Assembly: GCF_024748695.1 (NCBI RefSeq)
Contig: NZ_CP087176.1
Location: forward strand, 675,501 to 739,500
Reading direction: 5' to 3'
Source: Pseudomonas sp. B21-040
GTDB taxonomy: Bacteria > Pseudomonadota > Gammaproteobacteria > Pseudomonadales > Pseudomonadaceae
Length of the DNA: 64,000 bases
In this document: positions 31,350 to 40,310 of the stretch, in pieces
How positions within the stretch are numbered: the first letter of the stretch is position 1
How the letters are laid out: the number at the start of each line of letters is the position of its first letter
Notes under the pieces: generated by a model
Told to the model about the DNA's origin: nothing
What the model saw: only the letters and a program-made list of their open reading frames with translations
Databases searched by the model: none
Position numbers and translations under genes: made by a program

Positions 31350-31916
31350 ATGTTCCGCCGTCTCGTTGTACTGGCTATGGCCGCGCTGCTCAGTGCCTGC
31401 GCCGCCAACCAGGTCAATCATGACTTTGACGCCAGCCGTGATTTTGCCGCCTACCGCAGTTGGAGCTGGAAAGAACCCGCTCTGCAGTACCGTCCCGATG
31501 ATCCGCGGATCAAGAGTGATCTGACCGAGCAACGCATCCGCCAATCCGTTGCCGATCAACTGGACCAGCGAGGCTTGCGTCCGGCCGCTGCCGGCACCAA
31601 GGGTGACTTGAGTGTGCAGACTTACTTGATCGTCGAAGAGCGCCAGCAACAAGTGACCACCAATTATGGCGGCGGTTATGGCAACCCTTGGAACGGTTAC
31701 TGGGGCGCGCCGATGTACAACGAAACCCGCAACGTCAGCTACAAAGTGGCGACCATCCAGATCGATCTGCTCGACGGCAAGGACGGCAAACTGGTGTGGC
31801 GTGGCAGTGACGAGCAACTGCTCAGCGGCTCGCCGAACCCGACCGATCGCAGCAATGCGATTCATGAAACCGTCGTACGCATCCTGGCCAACTACCCACC
31901 CAAATTGACCCACTGA
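31350..31916 (+). CDS. DUF4136 lipoprotein (second of two)
   Basis: 188 aa. Lipobox LSAC (Cys 17) after MFRRLVVLAMAAL. It shares FAAYRSWSWKEPA, DQRGLRPAAA, and the Gly-rich loop (NYGGGYGNPWNGYWG) with the preceding gene, so the pair arose by duplication. Function of the family is unknown to me. GGAG lies seven bases before the ATG. A strong hairpin at 31962 ends the operon. Confidence 0.88.
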   Translation: MFRRLVVLAMAALLSACAANQVNHDFDASRDFAAYRSWSWKEPALQYRPDDPRIKSDLTEQRIRQSVADQLDQRGLRPAAAGTKGDLSVQTYLIVEERQQQVTTNYGGGYGNPWNGYWGAPMYNETRNVSYKVATIQIDLLDGKDGKLVWRGSDEQLLSGSPNPTDRSNAIHETVVRILANYPPKLTH

Positions 31917-31961
31917 CACTGCATGGGATGTCTGATGTTAACTGGCGAGTTGCCAGTCAAT

Positions 31962-31999
31962 AAAAAACCGCTGACGTGAACGCATCAGCGGTTTTTTTT
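31962..31999. terminator. Bidirectional intrinsic terminator
   Basis: AAAAAACCGCTGA / TCAGCGGTTTTTTTT with a short loop: a T-run on both strands. It sits between the lipoprotein gene (+) and the MaoC-like gene (-), serving both convergent units. Confidence 0.92.
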
Positions 32000-32027
32000 C
32001 GACTCCGGTTTTTGCGTTGCCAAACCA

Positions 32028-32882
32028 TCAGGCCACCGGCCGCCAATGTCCGACCATGTGCTCAAGATCCCCGGCACCGACCAGCTGAAAATCACCACTG
32101 CTCCCCGCCACGCTCGCCAGCAATGTCACTTCACTGGGCAAGCGCACCGGTTTGCGAAACTGCACGGCAATCTCGATATTCGCCGTCGGCAGGTGATCGG
32201 CCAGCGCCGCCAAGGTACGTGCCTTGTTCCACAACCCGTGGGCGATCGCCGCGGGAAAACCAAACATCCTGGCGCTGAAGGCACTCAGGTGAATCGGGTT
32301 GTAATCGCCGGACACCTTGGCGTACTGGCGACCAATGTCGGCGGGCGCTTGCCAGCGGCTCACTTCGATCATCTCCAGGCTTGGGGCCAAAACGTCTTCG
32401 ATCGGATCACCGTCAAGTGTGACGCCCCGGCACAGCATCTGGCTCTGCGCTTCCCAGAGCGGCCCCAATTGATCGTTCAGCGAGGTCACCAGGTCGAACG
32501 TCGCACCCTTGGCATGCGGTTGCAGATTCTGCACCTGCACGCTGACGCGTACACGACTCACCCCGCCCAAGGGACGCAAGACGCGAATGCGGTTGCTCAG
32601 GTGAATCAACCCCAACAGGGGGAACGGGAATTCCTTGGCGGTGAGCAATTGCATCTGCAAGGCAAACGCGAGGATGTGCGGATAGGTCGGCGGCAGCAAC
32701 CCGTTGTCGGCAAACCCGCAGACCTTGCGATAAGCCGCCAGGCGTTTGTGGTCGACCTCGACCCAACAGTGCAAGCCCGTGGGAGGCAACGTGGTGCCGG
32801 TAATCTTGCGTCGCGTCGCCGCTCGCACGTACAACGCCGGCAGGCTCGGTTCACGGTTGAGCGTGTGCCAATCGGTCATCAT
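32028..32882 (-). CDS. MaoC-like hotdog dehydratase
   Basis: 284 aa. The C-terminal MaoC hydratase motif is visible as AKVSGDYNPIHLSAFSARMFGFPAAIAHGLW (Asp and His of the active site in DYNPIH, about 200-230). An N-terminal half of similar size probably forms the first hotdog domain without a catalytic motif. It would hydrate an enoyl-CoA/ACP. It starts two bases after the stop of the FabG-like gene and is thus its operon partner. Two adjacent ATGs (32882 and 32879) are possible starts. Confidence 0.87.
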   Translation of the reverse strand: MMTDWHTLNREPSLPALYVRAATRRKITGTTLPPTGLHCWVEVDHKRLAAYRKVCGFADNGLLPPTYPHILAFALQMQLLTAKEFPFPLLGLIHLSNRIRVLRPLGGVSRVRVSVQVQNLQPHAKGATFDLVTSLNDQLGPLWEAQSQMLCRGVTLDGDPIEDVLAPSLEMIEVSRWQAPADIGRQYAKVSGDYNPIHLSAFSARMFGFPAAIAHGLWNKARTLAALADHLPTANIEIAVQFRKPVRLPSEVTLLASVAGSSGDFQLVGAGDLEHMVGHWRPVA

Positions 32883-32884
32883 CA

Positions 32885-34237
32885 CTAGGCCCCCAAAACA
32901 CTTTGTCCACAGACCCGCAGTGCTTGCCCGGTAAACGCACCCGTCCCCGGTTGCGCCAACCATGCCACGGCTTCGGCGACGTCCTGCGGCAAGCCGCCCT
33001 GGCCGAGTGAACTCATGCGTCGGCCGGCTTCGCGCAAGCCGAATGGAATGTGCGCGGTCATTTGCGTTTCAATAAATCCTGGCGCCACGGCATTGATGCT
33101 GATGCCGCGTTGACCCAGCAACGGCGCCCAGGCTTGAGCCAGGCCGATCAGCCCGGCTTTGCTGGCAGCGTAATTGGTTTGCCCGCGATTGCCGGCGATG
33201 CCACTGATGGAGGCCAGCAAAATCACGCGACCGTTGTCGTGCAGGGTGGCGCTGTCGAGCAGGGCCTTGGTCAGCATCTGCGGCGCATTGAGGTTGACGG
33301 CCAACACCGCGTCCCAGAATTCCGGCGTCATGTTGGCCAGGGTTTTGTCCCGGGTGATACCGGCGTTGTGCACCACGATGTCGACCCCGTCGGGCAAGTG
33401 TTCGATCAACTGCGCGGCAGCGTCTTCGGCGCAAATATCCAGGGTGATGCTGCGCCCGGCAAGCCGTGCGGCGAGCGCCTCGAGATCGGTTTTGGCCGGT
33501 GGCACGTCCAGCAGAATCACCTCGGCGCCATCGCGGGCCAGGGTTTCGGCGATGGACGCGCCGATGCCGCGCGCCGCGCCGGTCACCAACGCCTTGCGCC
33601 CTGCCAGCGGCCGCGTCCAGTCCTGAACGGGCGTGTCGCAGGCTTTCAACCGAATCACTTGCCCGGACACAAACGCGCTTTTGGGCGAAAGGAAAAACCG
33701 CAACGGACCTTCCAGTTGTTCCTCGGCGCCTTCACCGACATAGATCAACTGCAACGTGCCACCGCTGCGCAGTTCCTTGGCCAGCGAACGGCTGAACCCT
33801 TCCAGGGCACGCTGGGCGCTGGCGGCAAACGGGTCGTTCAAGGTCTCAGGCGCGCGCCCCAGAATGACCAGGTGCGCGCTGTGGTCGAGGTTTTTCATCA
33901 AGGGCTGGAAGAACTCGCGCAACTGTTTGAGTTGATCGGTCTGCACCAGATGACTGGCGTCGAAGACCACCGCTTTGAGTTTCGGGCCGTGACCGGGAAT
34001 CCACGCGGTGGCCAGCGAGGGCTCGGTGCCGTAGCTGTAAATCGCGTCGGTCAGGCGATTGGCGAGCGCGCCGACCTTCTCCGCCAGCGGACCGCCGCCG
34101 ATCAACAACGCCCCTTCGACCGGCCGCAATCGGCCGGCCTGCCAGCGCTCCAGGCGTACCGGCGACGGCAGACCCAAGGCCCCGACCAGGCGATGGCCGA
34201 TGGACGAATTGGCGAAGTCGATATAACGGTCAGACAT
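32885..34237 (-). CDS. 3-oxoacyl-ACP reductase, long FabG type
   Basis: 450 aa, twice the size of standard FabG. The N-terminal ~200 residues form a second Rossmann-like domain without cofactor motif; the C-terminal part is a full SDR: ALVTGAARGIGASIAETLA, HNAGITRD, and the catalytic LLASISGIAGNRGQTNYAASKAG (Ser, Tyr, Lys). This is the high-molecular-weight FabG4 type, which reduces 3-oxoacyl-CoA or -ACP. Start at 34237 (MSDRYIDFANSS). It is followed by the MaoC-like gene and diverges from the thiolase gene, with 187 bases between. Confidence 0.9.
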   Translation of the reverse strand: MSDRYIDFANSSIGHRLVGALGLPSPVRLERWQAGRLRPVEGALLIGGGPLAEKVGALANRLTDAIYSYGTEPSLATAWIPGHGPKLKAVVFDASHLVQTDQLKQLREFFQPLMKNLDHSAHLVILGRAPETLNDPFAASAQRALEGFSRSLAKELRSGGTLQLIYVGEGAEEQLEGPLRFFLSPKSAFVSGQVIRLKACDTPVQDWTRPLAGRKALVTGAARGIGASIAETLARDGAEVILLDVPPAKTDLEALAARLAGRSITLDICAEDAAAQLIEHLPDGVDIVVHNAGITRDKTLANMTPEFWDAVLAVNLNAPQMLTKALLDSATLHDNGRVILLASISGIAGNRGQTNYAASKAGLIGLAQAWAPLLGQRGISINAVAPGFIETQMTAHIPFGLREAGRRMSSLGQGGLPQDVAEAVAWLAQPGTGAFTGQALRVCGQSVLGA

Positions 34238-34424
34238 GGAACGTGCTCCGGCGGCTGGGGTTCGAAGTGTGGACCACGATTGGTAATCAGTCGTTCGATC
34301 CACGAGATAAGGCCTACGCTTGAACATTGCAGAGTAGTTGAACCTGGGTTCTGCAGGACTTGCGGGGGAATGCAGAGCCTGTGGGTTCAGGTTTGATGTT
34401 CGAATATTTCACAAGGAGCTTTTC

Positions 34425-35702
34425 ATGACTCAGCTGCGCCGCGTCGCGATTATCGGCGGTAACCGAATTCCTTTCGCTCGCTCCAACGGGGCGTATGCCA
34501 CTGCCAGTAACCAGGCGATGCTCACCGCAGCGCTCGAAGGCTTGATCGAACGCTTCAACCTGCACGGCCTGCGCATGGGCGAAGTGGTCGCGGGGGCCGT
34601 GCTCAAACTGTCGCGGGACATGAACCTGACCCGCGAGTGCGTGCTCGGTTCGCGGCTGTCGCCCGAAACACCGGCCTACGATATCCAGCAAGCGTGCGGT
34701 ACCGGGCTGGAAGCGGCGTTGCTGGTGGCGAACAAGATCGCCCTGGGGCAGATCGATTGCGGCATTGCCGGCGGCGTCGATACCACCTCGGATGCGCCAA
34801 TCAGTGTCAGTGAAGGCCTGCGCCGGATCCTGCTGCAAGCCAATCGCGCCAAGACCACCGCCGACAAACTGAAAACATTCCTGCAATTGCGGCCCCGGCA
34901 TCTCATTCCCGAGTTCCCGCGCAATGGCGAACCCCGCACCGGTTTGTCCATGGGGCAACATTGCGAGCTGATGGCGCAGACCTGGAACATCCCCCGCGAA
35001 GAACAGGATCAACTGGCGCTGCAAAGCCACCGCAACCTGACCGCCGCCTACGCCGAGGGCTGGCACAACGACCTGATGACGCCGTTCCTCGGTCTGACCC
35101 GCGACAACAACTTGCGTCTGGACCTGACCCTGGAACAACTCGCCAAGCTGAAACCGGCCTTCGAGAAAAGCGCCAAGGGCACGATGACCGCCGGCAACTC
35201 GACGCCACTCACCGACGGTGCCTCGCTGGTGCTGTTGGGCAGTGAAGAATGGGCCAGGGCGCGTGGCTTGCCGATCCTTGCTTATCTGCGTGATGGGGAA
35301 GCAGCGGCGGTGGATTTCGTCAACGGTGCCGAAGGCCTGTTGATGGCGCCGGTGTACGCGGTGCCACGTTTGCTGGCGCGCAATGGCCTGACCTTGCAAG
35401 ACTTCGATTACTACGAAATCCACGAAGCCTTCGCCGCACAGGTGCTCTGCACGCTGAAGGCCTGGGAAGATCCGCAATATTGCAAAACCCGCTTGGGGCT
35501 TGATGCGCCGTTGGGCTCCATCGACCGCAGCCGCCTCAACGTCAAAGGCAGTTCACTGGCGGCCGGGCATCCGTTTGCAGCCACCGGCGGGCGTATCGTC
35601 GCCAATCTGGCGAAGTTGCTGGACGCGGCCGTTAAGGGCCGAGGCCTGATCTCGATCTGTGCGGCTGGCGGTCAAGGCGTCACCGCGATTATCGAGCGCT
35701 GA
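34425..35702 (+). CDS. Acetyl-CoA C-acetyltransferase (thiolase)
   Basis: 425 aa. Nucleophilic Cys is at 91 (QQACGTGLEA). The C-terminal GHPFAATGGR and CAAGGQG motifs hold the remaining catalytic His and Cys; NIHE-type loop reads YEIHEAFAAQ. AAGGAG at 34413-34418 fixes the ATG at 34425. Close to the FadI-like/PA4785-type thiolase found with the long FabG. With MaoC and FabG it gives three of the four steps of a fatty-acid beta cycle (thiolase, reductase/dehydrogenase, hydratase). Confidence 0.92.
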   Translation: MTQLRRVAIIGGNRIPFARSNGAYATASNQAMLTAALEGLIERFNLHGLRMGEVVAGAVLKLSRDMNLTRECVLGSRLSPETPAYDIQQACGTGLEAALLVANKIALGQIDCGIAGGVDTTSDAPISVSEGLRRILLQANRAKTTADKLKTFLQLRPRHLIPEFPRNGEPRTGLSMGQHCELMAQTWNIPREEQDQLALQSHRNLTAAYAEGWHNDLMTPFLGLTRDNNLRLDLTLEQLAKLKPAFEKSAKGTMTAGNSTPLTDGASLVLLGSEEWARARGLPILAYLRDGEAAAVDFVNGAEGLLMAPVYAVPRLLARNGLTLQDFDYYEIHEAFAAQVLCTLKAWEDPQYCKTRLGLDAPLGSIDRSRLNVKGSSLAAGHPFAATGGRIVANLAKLLDAAVKGRGLISICAAGGQGVTAIIER

Positions 35703-35803
35703 AGAACTCCTACAGGGAATCTCGGCATCAAATAGATTTGTATGGCTCTGCTACTTGGCCTAACGTCGGCTCCATCAACCCTCTTGCGATATAAGGCTAG
35801 TTG

Positions 35804-36595
35804 ATGCCGACTAACGGACAAATTTCCCTCGAACGGACGATACCGACGCTGACGGCTCTGCCCCGTCCGCTGTTTGCCCGGGTAGAAAGCCTGAATGCCG
35901 GTTCATGGACGCCGCCGCATCGTCACGATTGGGTGCAGTTTTCCTACGCGATCAGTGGCGTGCTCGGGGTGCATACCGCCGAGGGCAGTTTTTTTGCGCC
36001 ACCGCAGTGGGGCATCTGGATTCCGGCGGACCTTGAGCATCAGGTCGTTACCTCGATGCGCGCTGAAATGCGCAGTTTGTATGTGCGCCGCGAGGATTGT
36101 GCGTGGGCGGATGGACGTTGCCGGGTGCTGGAAGTTACGCCGCTGGCGCGGGAACTGATCAAGAGTTTTTGCCTGCTGGCGGTGGAGTATCCACAGGGCG
36201 ACAGCCAGGAAGCGCGGCTGGTGAGCGTGTTGCTCGATCAGTTGGCGAGTTTGCCCGAGGTGGGGTTTTCCCTGCCGTTGCCCCGGCATGAACGGTTGCT
36301 GGGATTGTGCAACGAACTGATTGAAAGCCCTGAGCAAAACGTGACATTGCAGGCCTGGGCGGAGCGCTTGGGCCTGTCGGAAAAAACCCTGATGCGCCTG
36401 TTTCAGCGCGAGACCGGGTTGAGCTTTCGCGGCTGGCGACAGCGGATGCGACTGCTGTCGTCATTGAGTCTGCTGGAGGAGGGCGACAGCGTGACCAACA
36501 CCGCACTGGCATGTGGGTATGACTCGACTTCGGCGTTCATTGCCGCCTTCAAAAGCCTGTTCGGGTTTACCCCCGGCGAACTCTTCAGACAATGA
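35804..36595 (+). CDS. AraC-family transcriptional regulator
   Basis: 263 aa. N-terminal cupin-like sensor (HRHDWVQFSYAISGVLGVHTAEGSFFAPPQWGIWIPADLEHQV) and C-terminal double helix-turn-helix (TLQAWAERLGLSEKTLMRLFQRETGLSFRGWRQRMRLL and ALACGYDSTSAFIAAFKSLFGFTP). AAGG at 35792-35795 supports the ATG at 35804. It is next to and on the same strand as the thiolase, 101 bases away; its target is likely the thiolase/FabG divergent pair, by position only. Confidence 0.9.
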   Translation: MPTNGQISLERTIPTLTALPRPLFARVESLNAGSWTPPHRHDWVQFSYAISGVLGVHTAEGSFFAPPQWGIWIPADLEHQVVTSMRAEMRSLYVRREDCAWADGRCRVLEVTPLARELIKSFCLLAVEYPQGDSQEARLVSVLLDQLASLPEVGFSLPLPRHERLLGLCNELIESPEQNVTLQAWAERLGLSEKTLMRLFQRETGLSFRGWRQRMRLLSSLSLLEEGDSVTNTALACGYDSTSAFIAAFKSLFGFTPGELFRQ

Positions 36596-36597
36596 TT

Positions 36598-36707
36598 GAT
36601 CGTACCCACGCTCTGCGTGGGAATGCCTCAACGGACGCTCCGCGTCTGCTTTGGGTGGGACGCGGAGCGTCCCGGGATTCATTCCCACGCGGAGCGTGGG
36701 AACGATC
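36598..36707. repeat. REPIN, family B
   Basis: GATCGTACCCACGCTCTGCG at the left and CGCGGAGCGTGGGAACGATC at the right, with an inner GGACGCTCCGCGTC / GACGCGGAGCGTCC pair. It overlaps nothing and lies three bases after the AraC stop. Confidence 0.9.
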
Positions 36708-36736
36708 AAGTCACTGGTTCTATGGTGTGCCGGGGA

Positions 36737-38683
36737 TCAGGTTCTGAACCGTCGAACCAACCCGTCCAGCTCATTCGAAAGCCCGGCCAGGCTCTGCGAA
36801 TCCAGGCGCGCGGAGTTCGCCAGTTCCGCGACCAATTGCGCATCCCCATGAATCTGGCTGATGTGGCGGTTGATGTCTTCGGCCACGTGATGCTGTTCTT
36901 CGGCGGCTGTCGCAATCTGCGTGTTCATGTCACGGATCACGTCCACCGACTCGCGAATCTGCCCGAAGCTGTTACGCGCTTCGCCGATTCGGCTCACCGA
37001 CTGTTGCGACACTTCCAGGCTGGCGTGCATCTGTTGGGTCACCTGGCTGGTGCGCTTGGCGAGGTTGCCGAGCAGCCCGTCGATTTCCGCCGTGGAGTCC
37101 GCCGTGCGTTTGGCCAGCGCCCGTACTTCGTCAGCCACGACCGCGAACCCGCGACCTTGCTCGCCGGCCCGTGCCGCTTCGATGGCCGCGTTCAGCGCCA
37201 GCAGGTTGGTCTGCTCGGCGATCGAGCGAATGGTCCCCAGGATCGACTGGATATCGTTGCTGTCGCGTTCCAGCTGTTGCATCGATTGCGCCGACTGTTC
37301 GATTTCCTGGCTCAAGCGATCAACGCTGCTCACCGCCGCATCAATCTGCTGCTGACCTTCACGGGCCTGACGCTGGCCACTGTCGGCCGACTCCGCCGCC
37401 TGGCTGCAGGAGCGCGCGACTTCGTTCGCGGTGGCGACCATTTCGTGGAACGCCGTGGACACCATGTCCACGGCTTCACGCTGGCGCCCGGCGGCTTCGG
37501 CCATGTCGCTGGAAACTTGGGTCGAGCTTTTGGAGGTGGCGAGAATTTTCGTCGCCGCGCCGCCGATGCTTTGAATCAGGTTGCGAATCGCCGTCAAAAA
37601 CTGGTTGAACCAACTGGCCAGTTGCGCGGTTTCGTCGCTGCCACGGATTTCCAGGTTTTTGGTCAGGTCGCCTTCGCCTTGGGCGATGCCTTCCAGACCG
37701 CTGGCCACGCTGCGGATCGGGCGCACGATAACGCTGGCGAAGCTGGCACCGAGGATGGCGAAGAACACGGCCAGCACGGCGGCGATGATTGCGATCAGCC
37801 AGGTCAGTTGGGTGGCCGAGCTCATCACGTCGTTTTGCTTGATCAGGCCGATGAAGGTCCAGCCCAGTTGCTCCGACGGCCAGACGTTGGCCATGTAGCG
37901 TTCGCCGTTCAGCTCGACTTCCACCAGGCCTTTGCCGGCCTTGGCCAGTTGCGCGTAACCCTCGCCGAGGCTGCTCAGTGGCTTGAAGTTGTGCTCTGGT
38001 TGTTTCGGGTCCACCAGGACCATGCCGGTGTTTTCCAGCAGCATCAGGTAGCCGGTTTCACCCAGCTTGATCTGCTTGACGATTTCGGTGAGCTGCTTGA
38101 GCGTCACGTCGATGCTGACCACGCCGCCGTTAGTGCCCAACTTGTTGTCGATGGTGCGCACGGTACTGACGTAAGTCGCGTCGTCCTGTGCCCAGTAATA
38201 GGCCTCGGTGCGAAACGGCTTGCCCGGTTTGGCCTGGGCCGCTTTGTACCACGGACGCTGGCGTGGATCGTAGTTGTTCAACTTCGCATCGTCCGGCCAG
38301 GACACATAACCGCCGGCCGCAGTGCCGAGAATGGCATAGGCGTAGGACGGATGGCTGTTGCCCAGGTCCTGGAGGAGGCTGAAGACTTTTTTGTCTGCTT
38401 CACCCTGGGGAATGCTCTCGGCGTTGGCGCTCATGTAGGTCTTGAGGCTGTCGTCGGAGTCCTTGATCAGGGGCTGTTTGGCCAGGTAGTCGACGTTCTG
38501 GCTGATGCCGTCGAAAAACAATTGCATGGCGTTGCTGACCTGACGAATCTCACGGCCACTGCCATCGACAAAACTGTCCTTGGCATCACTGCGCAAGTTC
38601 ATCACAACCAGGGTGGCGACCAGCACCACGGGCACGCAGGCGATGATTGCAAACGCCCAGGTCAACTTCTGTTTGATGTTCAT
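36737..38683 (-). CDS. Methyl-accepting chemotaxis protein with dCache sensor
   Basis: 648 aa. Membrane helix 8-28, a periplasmic domain of about 245 residues, second helix at about 277-300, HAMP, then the cytoplasmic coiled coil with [20 protein letters not shown] and [14 protein letters not shown]. The sensor has [12 protein letters not shown] (about 138-149) and [13 protein letters not shown], which match in outline the R-x-W-Y and Asp pattern of amino-acid-binding dCache domains such as PctA. A second Tyr position is probably TEAYYW. Amino-acid sensing is therefore inferred. GGAG precedes the start. Not the same receptor type as the one at 16903. Confidence 0.9.
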   Translation of the reverse strand: MNIKQKLTWAFAIIACVPVVLVATLVVMNLRSDAKDSFVDGSGREIRQVSNAMQLFFDGISQNVDYLAKQPLIKDSDDSLKTYMSANAESIPQGEADKKVFSLLQDLGNSHPSYAYAILGTAAGGYVSWPDDAKLNNYDPRQRPWYKAAQAKPGKPFRTEAYYWAQDDATYVSTVRTIDNKLGTNGGVVSIDVTLKQLTEIVKQIKLGETGYLMLLENTGMVLVDPKQPEHNFKPLSSLGEGYAQLAKAGKGLVEVELNGERYMANVWPSEQLGWTFIGLIKQNDVMSSATQLTWLIAIIAAVLAVFFAILGASFASVIVRPIRSVASGLEGIAQGEGDLTKNLEIRGSDETAQLASWFNQFLTAIRNLIQSIGGAATKILATSKSSTQVSSDMAEAAGRQREAVDMVSTAFHEMVATANEVARSCSQAAESADSGQRQAREGQQQIDAAVSSVDRLSQEIEQSAQSMQQLERDSNDIQSILGTIRSIAEQTNLLALNAAIEAARAGEQGRGFAVVADEVRALAKRTADSTAEIDGLLGNLAKRTSQVTQQMHASLEVSQQSVSRIGEARNSFGQIRESVDVIRDMNTQIATAAEEQHHVAEDINRHISQIHGDAQLVAELANSARLDSQSLAGLSNELDGLVRRFRT

Positions 38684-39126
38684 CCGCGCTCCAGATTTTC
38701 TTGTAGGCCCACGCAGTGCAGATGACTCGCGGAATATTGGTAGCCGAAAACGTTGTTGGTGTACTTCGGTCCCTGAAGCGTCGTCGTTTTTCTATCAGAA
38801 CGATTGTCGGACAAATTCCTTTGTCCTGAGGACTTCGGCTGCTGATGGGAGAAATTGAGTCCATATTGGAAAAATCCTACGCAGGGGTTTGCGCAAGATG
38901 TCAGCTTCTGTCGCAAATGCCTTCAAATCCCTTCGCCAACAAAGTTCGCTGGCTCAGCTATGATCTCGGCCGGTCATTGACGACCGGTGATGGATGAGCG
39001 ATTAATCCGGCACATTGTGTGCTTCACGACGTTCATAGGTCGGCAACCCCTCCCCCGAACGGGTGGATTGCCGTATAACGAATGACTTTCGCGTGTTTGG
39101 TAATAAAGGACCCACAATAAAAGCTG
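38684..39126. other. Gene-free interval between the chemoreceptor and RIO kinase genes
   Basis: 443 bases. Both flanking genes diverge, so it must hold both promoters. I see no clear sigma-28 motif on the chemoreceptor side, no REP and no convincing small coding sequence; AAAGGA at about 39105 is too far from the RIO ATG to be its ribosome site. Confidence 0.5.
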
Positions 39127-40020
39127 ATGAAGACTCCAAAACGCATTGAACCCCTGATCGAGGACGGTCTGGTCGACGAGGTGCTGCGCCCACTCATGAG
39201 TGGTAAAGAAGCAGCTGTTTATGTGGTGCGCTGCGGCAACGAGTTACGTTGCGCGAAGGTCTACAAGGAGGCGAATAAACGCAGTTTCCGTCAGGCGGCC
39301 GAGTACCAGGAAGGCCGCAAGGTGCGCAACAGCCGTCAGGCTCGGGCGATGGCCAAGGGCTCCAAGTTCGGCAAGAAAGAAACCGAAGATGCCTGGCAGA
39401 ACGCCGAAGTGGCGGCTTTGTTCCGACTGGCCGGTGCCGGTGTACGGGTGCCCAAGCCGTATGACTTCCTCGAAGGCGTACTGCTCATGGAACTGGTGGC
39501 CGATGAATACGGTGATGCCGCGCCGCGTCTGAACGATGTGGTGCTGGAGCCGGACCAGGCCCGTGAATATCACGCGTTCCTGATTTCGCAGATCGTGCTG
39601 ATGTTGTGTACCGGTCTGGTGCACGGTGACCTGTCCGAGTTCAATGTGCTGTTGACCCCGGACGGCCCGGTCATCATCGACCTGCCTCAGGCGGTGGACG
39701 CTGCGGGTAACAACCATGCGTTCAACATGCTGGAGCGGGATGTTGGCAACATGGCGTCCTACTTCGGACGTTTTGCGCCGGAGTTGAAAAAGACCAAGTA
39801 CGCCAAGGAAATGTGGGCGTTGTACGAAGCTGGCACCTTGCACCCGGCCAGTGTCCTGACCGGCGAGTTCGACGAGCCGGAAGAACTGGCCGACGTGGGC
39901 GGGATCATGCGCGAAATCGAGGCCGCACGGCTGGACGAAGAGCGCAAGCAAGCGATCCGCGCTGCTGACGATGCGCCACCGAGTAAAGCCGAAGAACCGC
40001 CTCCGCCCTGGATGCAGTGA
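39127..40020 (+). CDS. RIO-type serine protein kinase
   Basis: 297 aa. RIO1-like kinase fold: SGKEAAVYVVRCG, HGDLSEFNVLL (catalytic loop with Asp and Asn), and IIDLPQAVD (metal-binding Asp). The basic NRSQ/KGSKFGKKE segment near residues 75-90 corresponds to the RIO1 flexible loop. Bacterial RIO proteins of this type occur widely in Pseudomonas with no settled target; in archaea and eukaryotes RIO kinases act in small-subunit maturation. The C-terminal ~40 residues are charged and Pro-rich. Followed by a strong terminator. Confidence 0.9.
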   Translation: MKTPKRIEPLIEDGLVDEVLRPLMSGKEAAVYVVRCGNELRCAKVYKEANKRSFRQAAEYQEGRKVRNSRQARAMAKGSKFGKKETEDAWQNAEVAALFRLAGAGVRVPKPYDFLEGVLLMELVADEYGDAAPRLNDVVLEPDQAREYHAFLISQIVLMLCTGLVHGDLSEFNVLLTPDGPVIIDLPQAVDAAGNNHAFNMLERDVGNMASYFGRFAPELKKTKYAKEMWALYEAGTLHPASVLTGEFDEPEELADVGGIMREIEAARLDEERKQAIRAADDAPPSKAEEPPPPWMQ

Positions 40021-40030
40021 TGCGCTAAAC

Positions 40031-40057
40031 AAAAACCCGGCTTCGGCCGGGTTTTTT
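40031..40057 (+). terminator. Intrinsic terminator of the RIO kinase gene
   Basis: AAAAACCCGGC-TTCG-GCCGGGTTTTTT: a GC stem with TTCG loop and T-run, eleven bases after the stop. Confidence 0.95.
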
Positions 40058-40119
40058 GTGGGTGCCATTTGTTGTAACCGCGTCGCCTCAATCGCGGGCA
40101 AGCCACGCTTGTATGTTTA

Positions 40120-40300
40120 GACTTGAAGGGGTGGGCGGGACTAAAAGCTCGATTCCGACTCTAGCCAGTACGGACCGTGGGAGACTTCTCGTCCCGCCCC
40201 TTCTACCCGAAGCGCCGATAAGGAATTCATCGGTAAAACCGACGATAGAGGCAAGCCAGCGCAAGGGTAAACCCCGACAAGCCCTTAAACCCTAGCTCCG
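40120..40300 (+). ncRNA. Putative bridge RNA of the IS110 element
   Basis: The stretch left of the transposase is structured. A nine-base stem GGGCGGGAC (40133-40141) / GTCCCGCCC (40191-40199) encloses a 49-base loop. In the loop, AGCCA (40163-40167) equals part of the left target (40101-40105), and GTGGGAG (40177-40183) is the exact complement of CTCCCAC at the right target including the CT core. Order and strand match the target-binding loop of characterised bridge RNAs. A further hairpin, CCGAT / ATCGG at about 40212-40230, may belong to the donor-binding part. Boundaries are estimates. Confidence 0.6.
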
Positions 40301-40310
40301 AGGATTCGTC

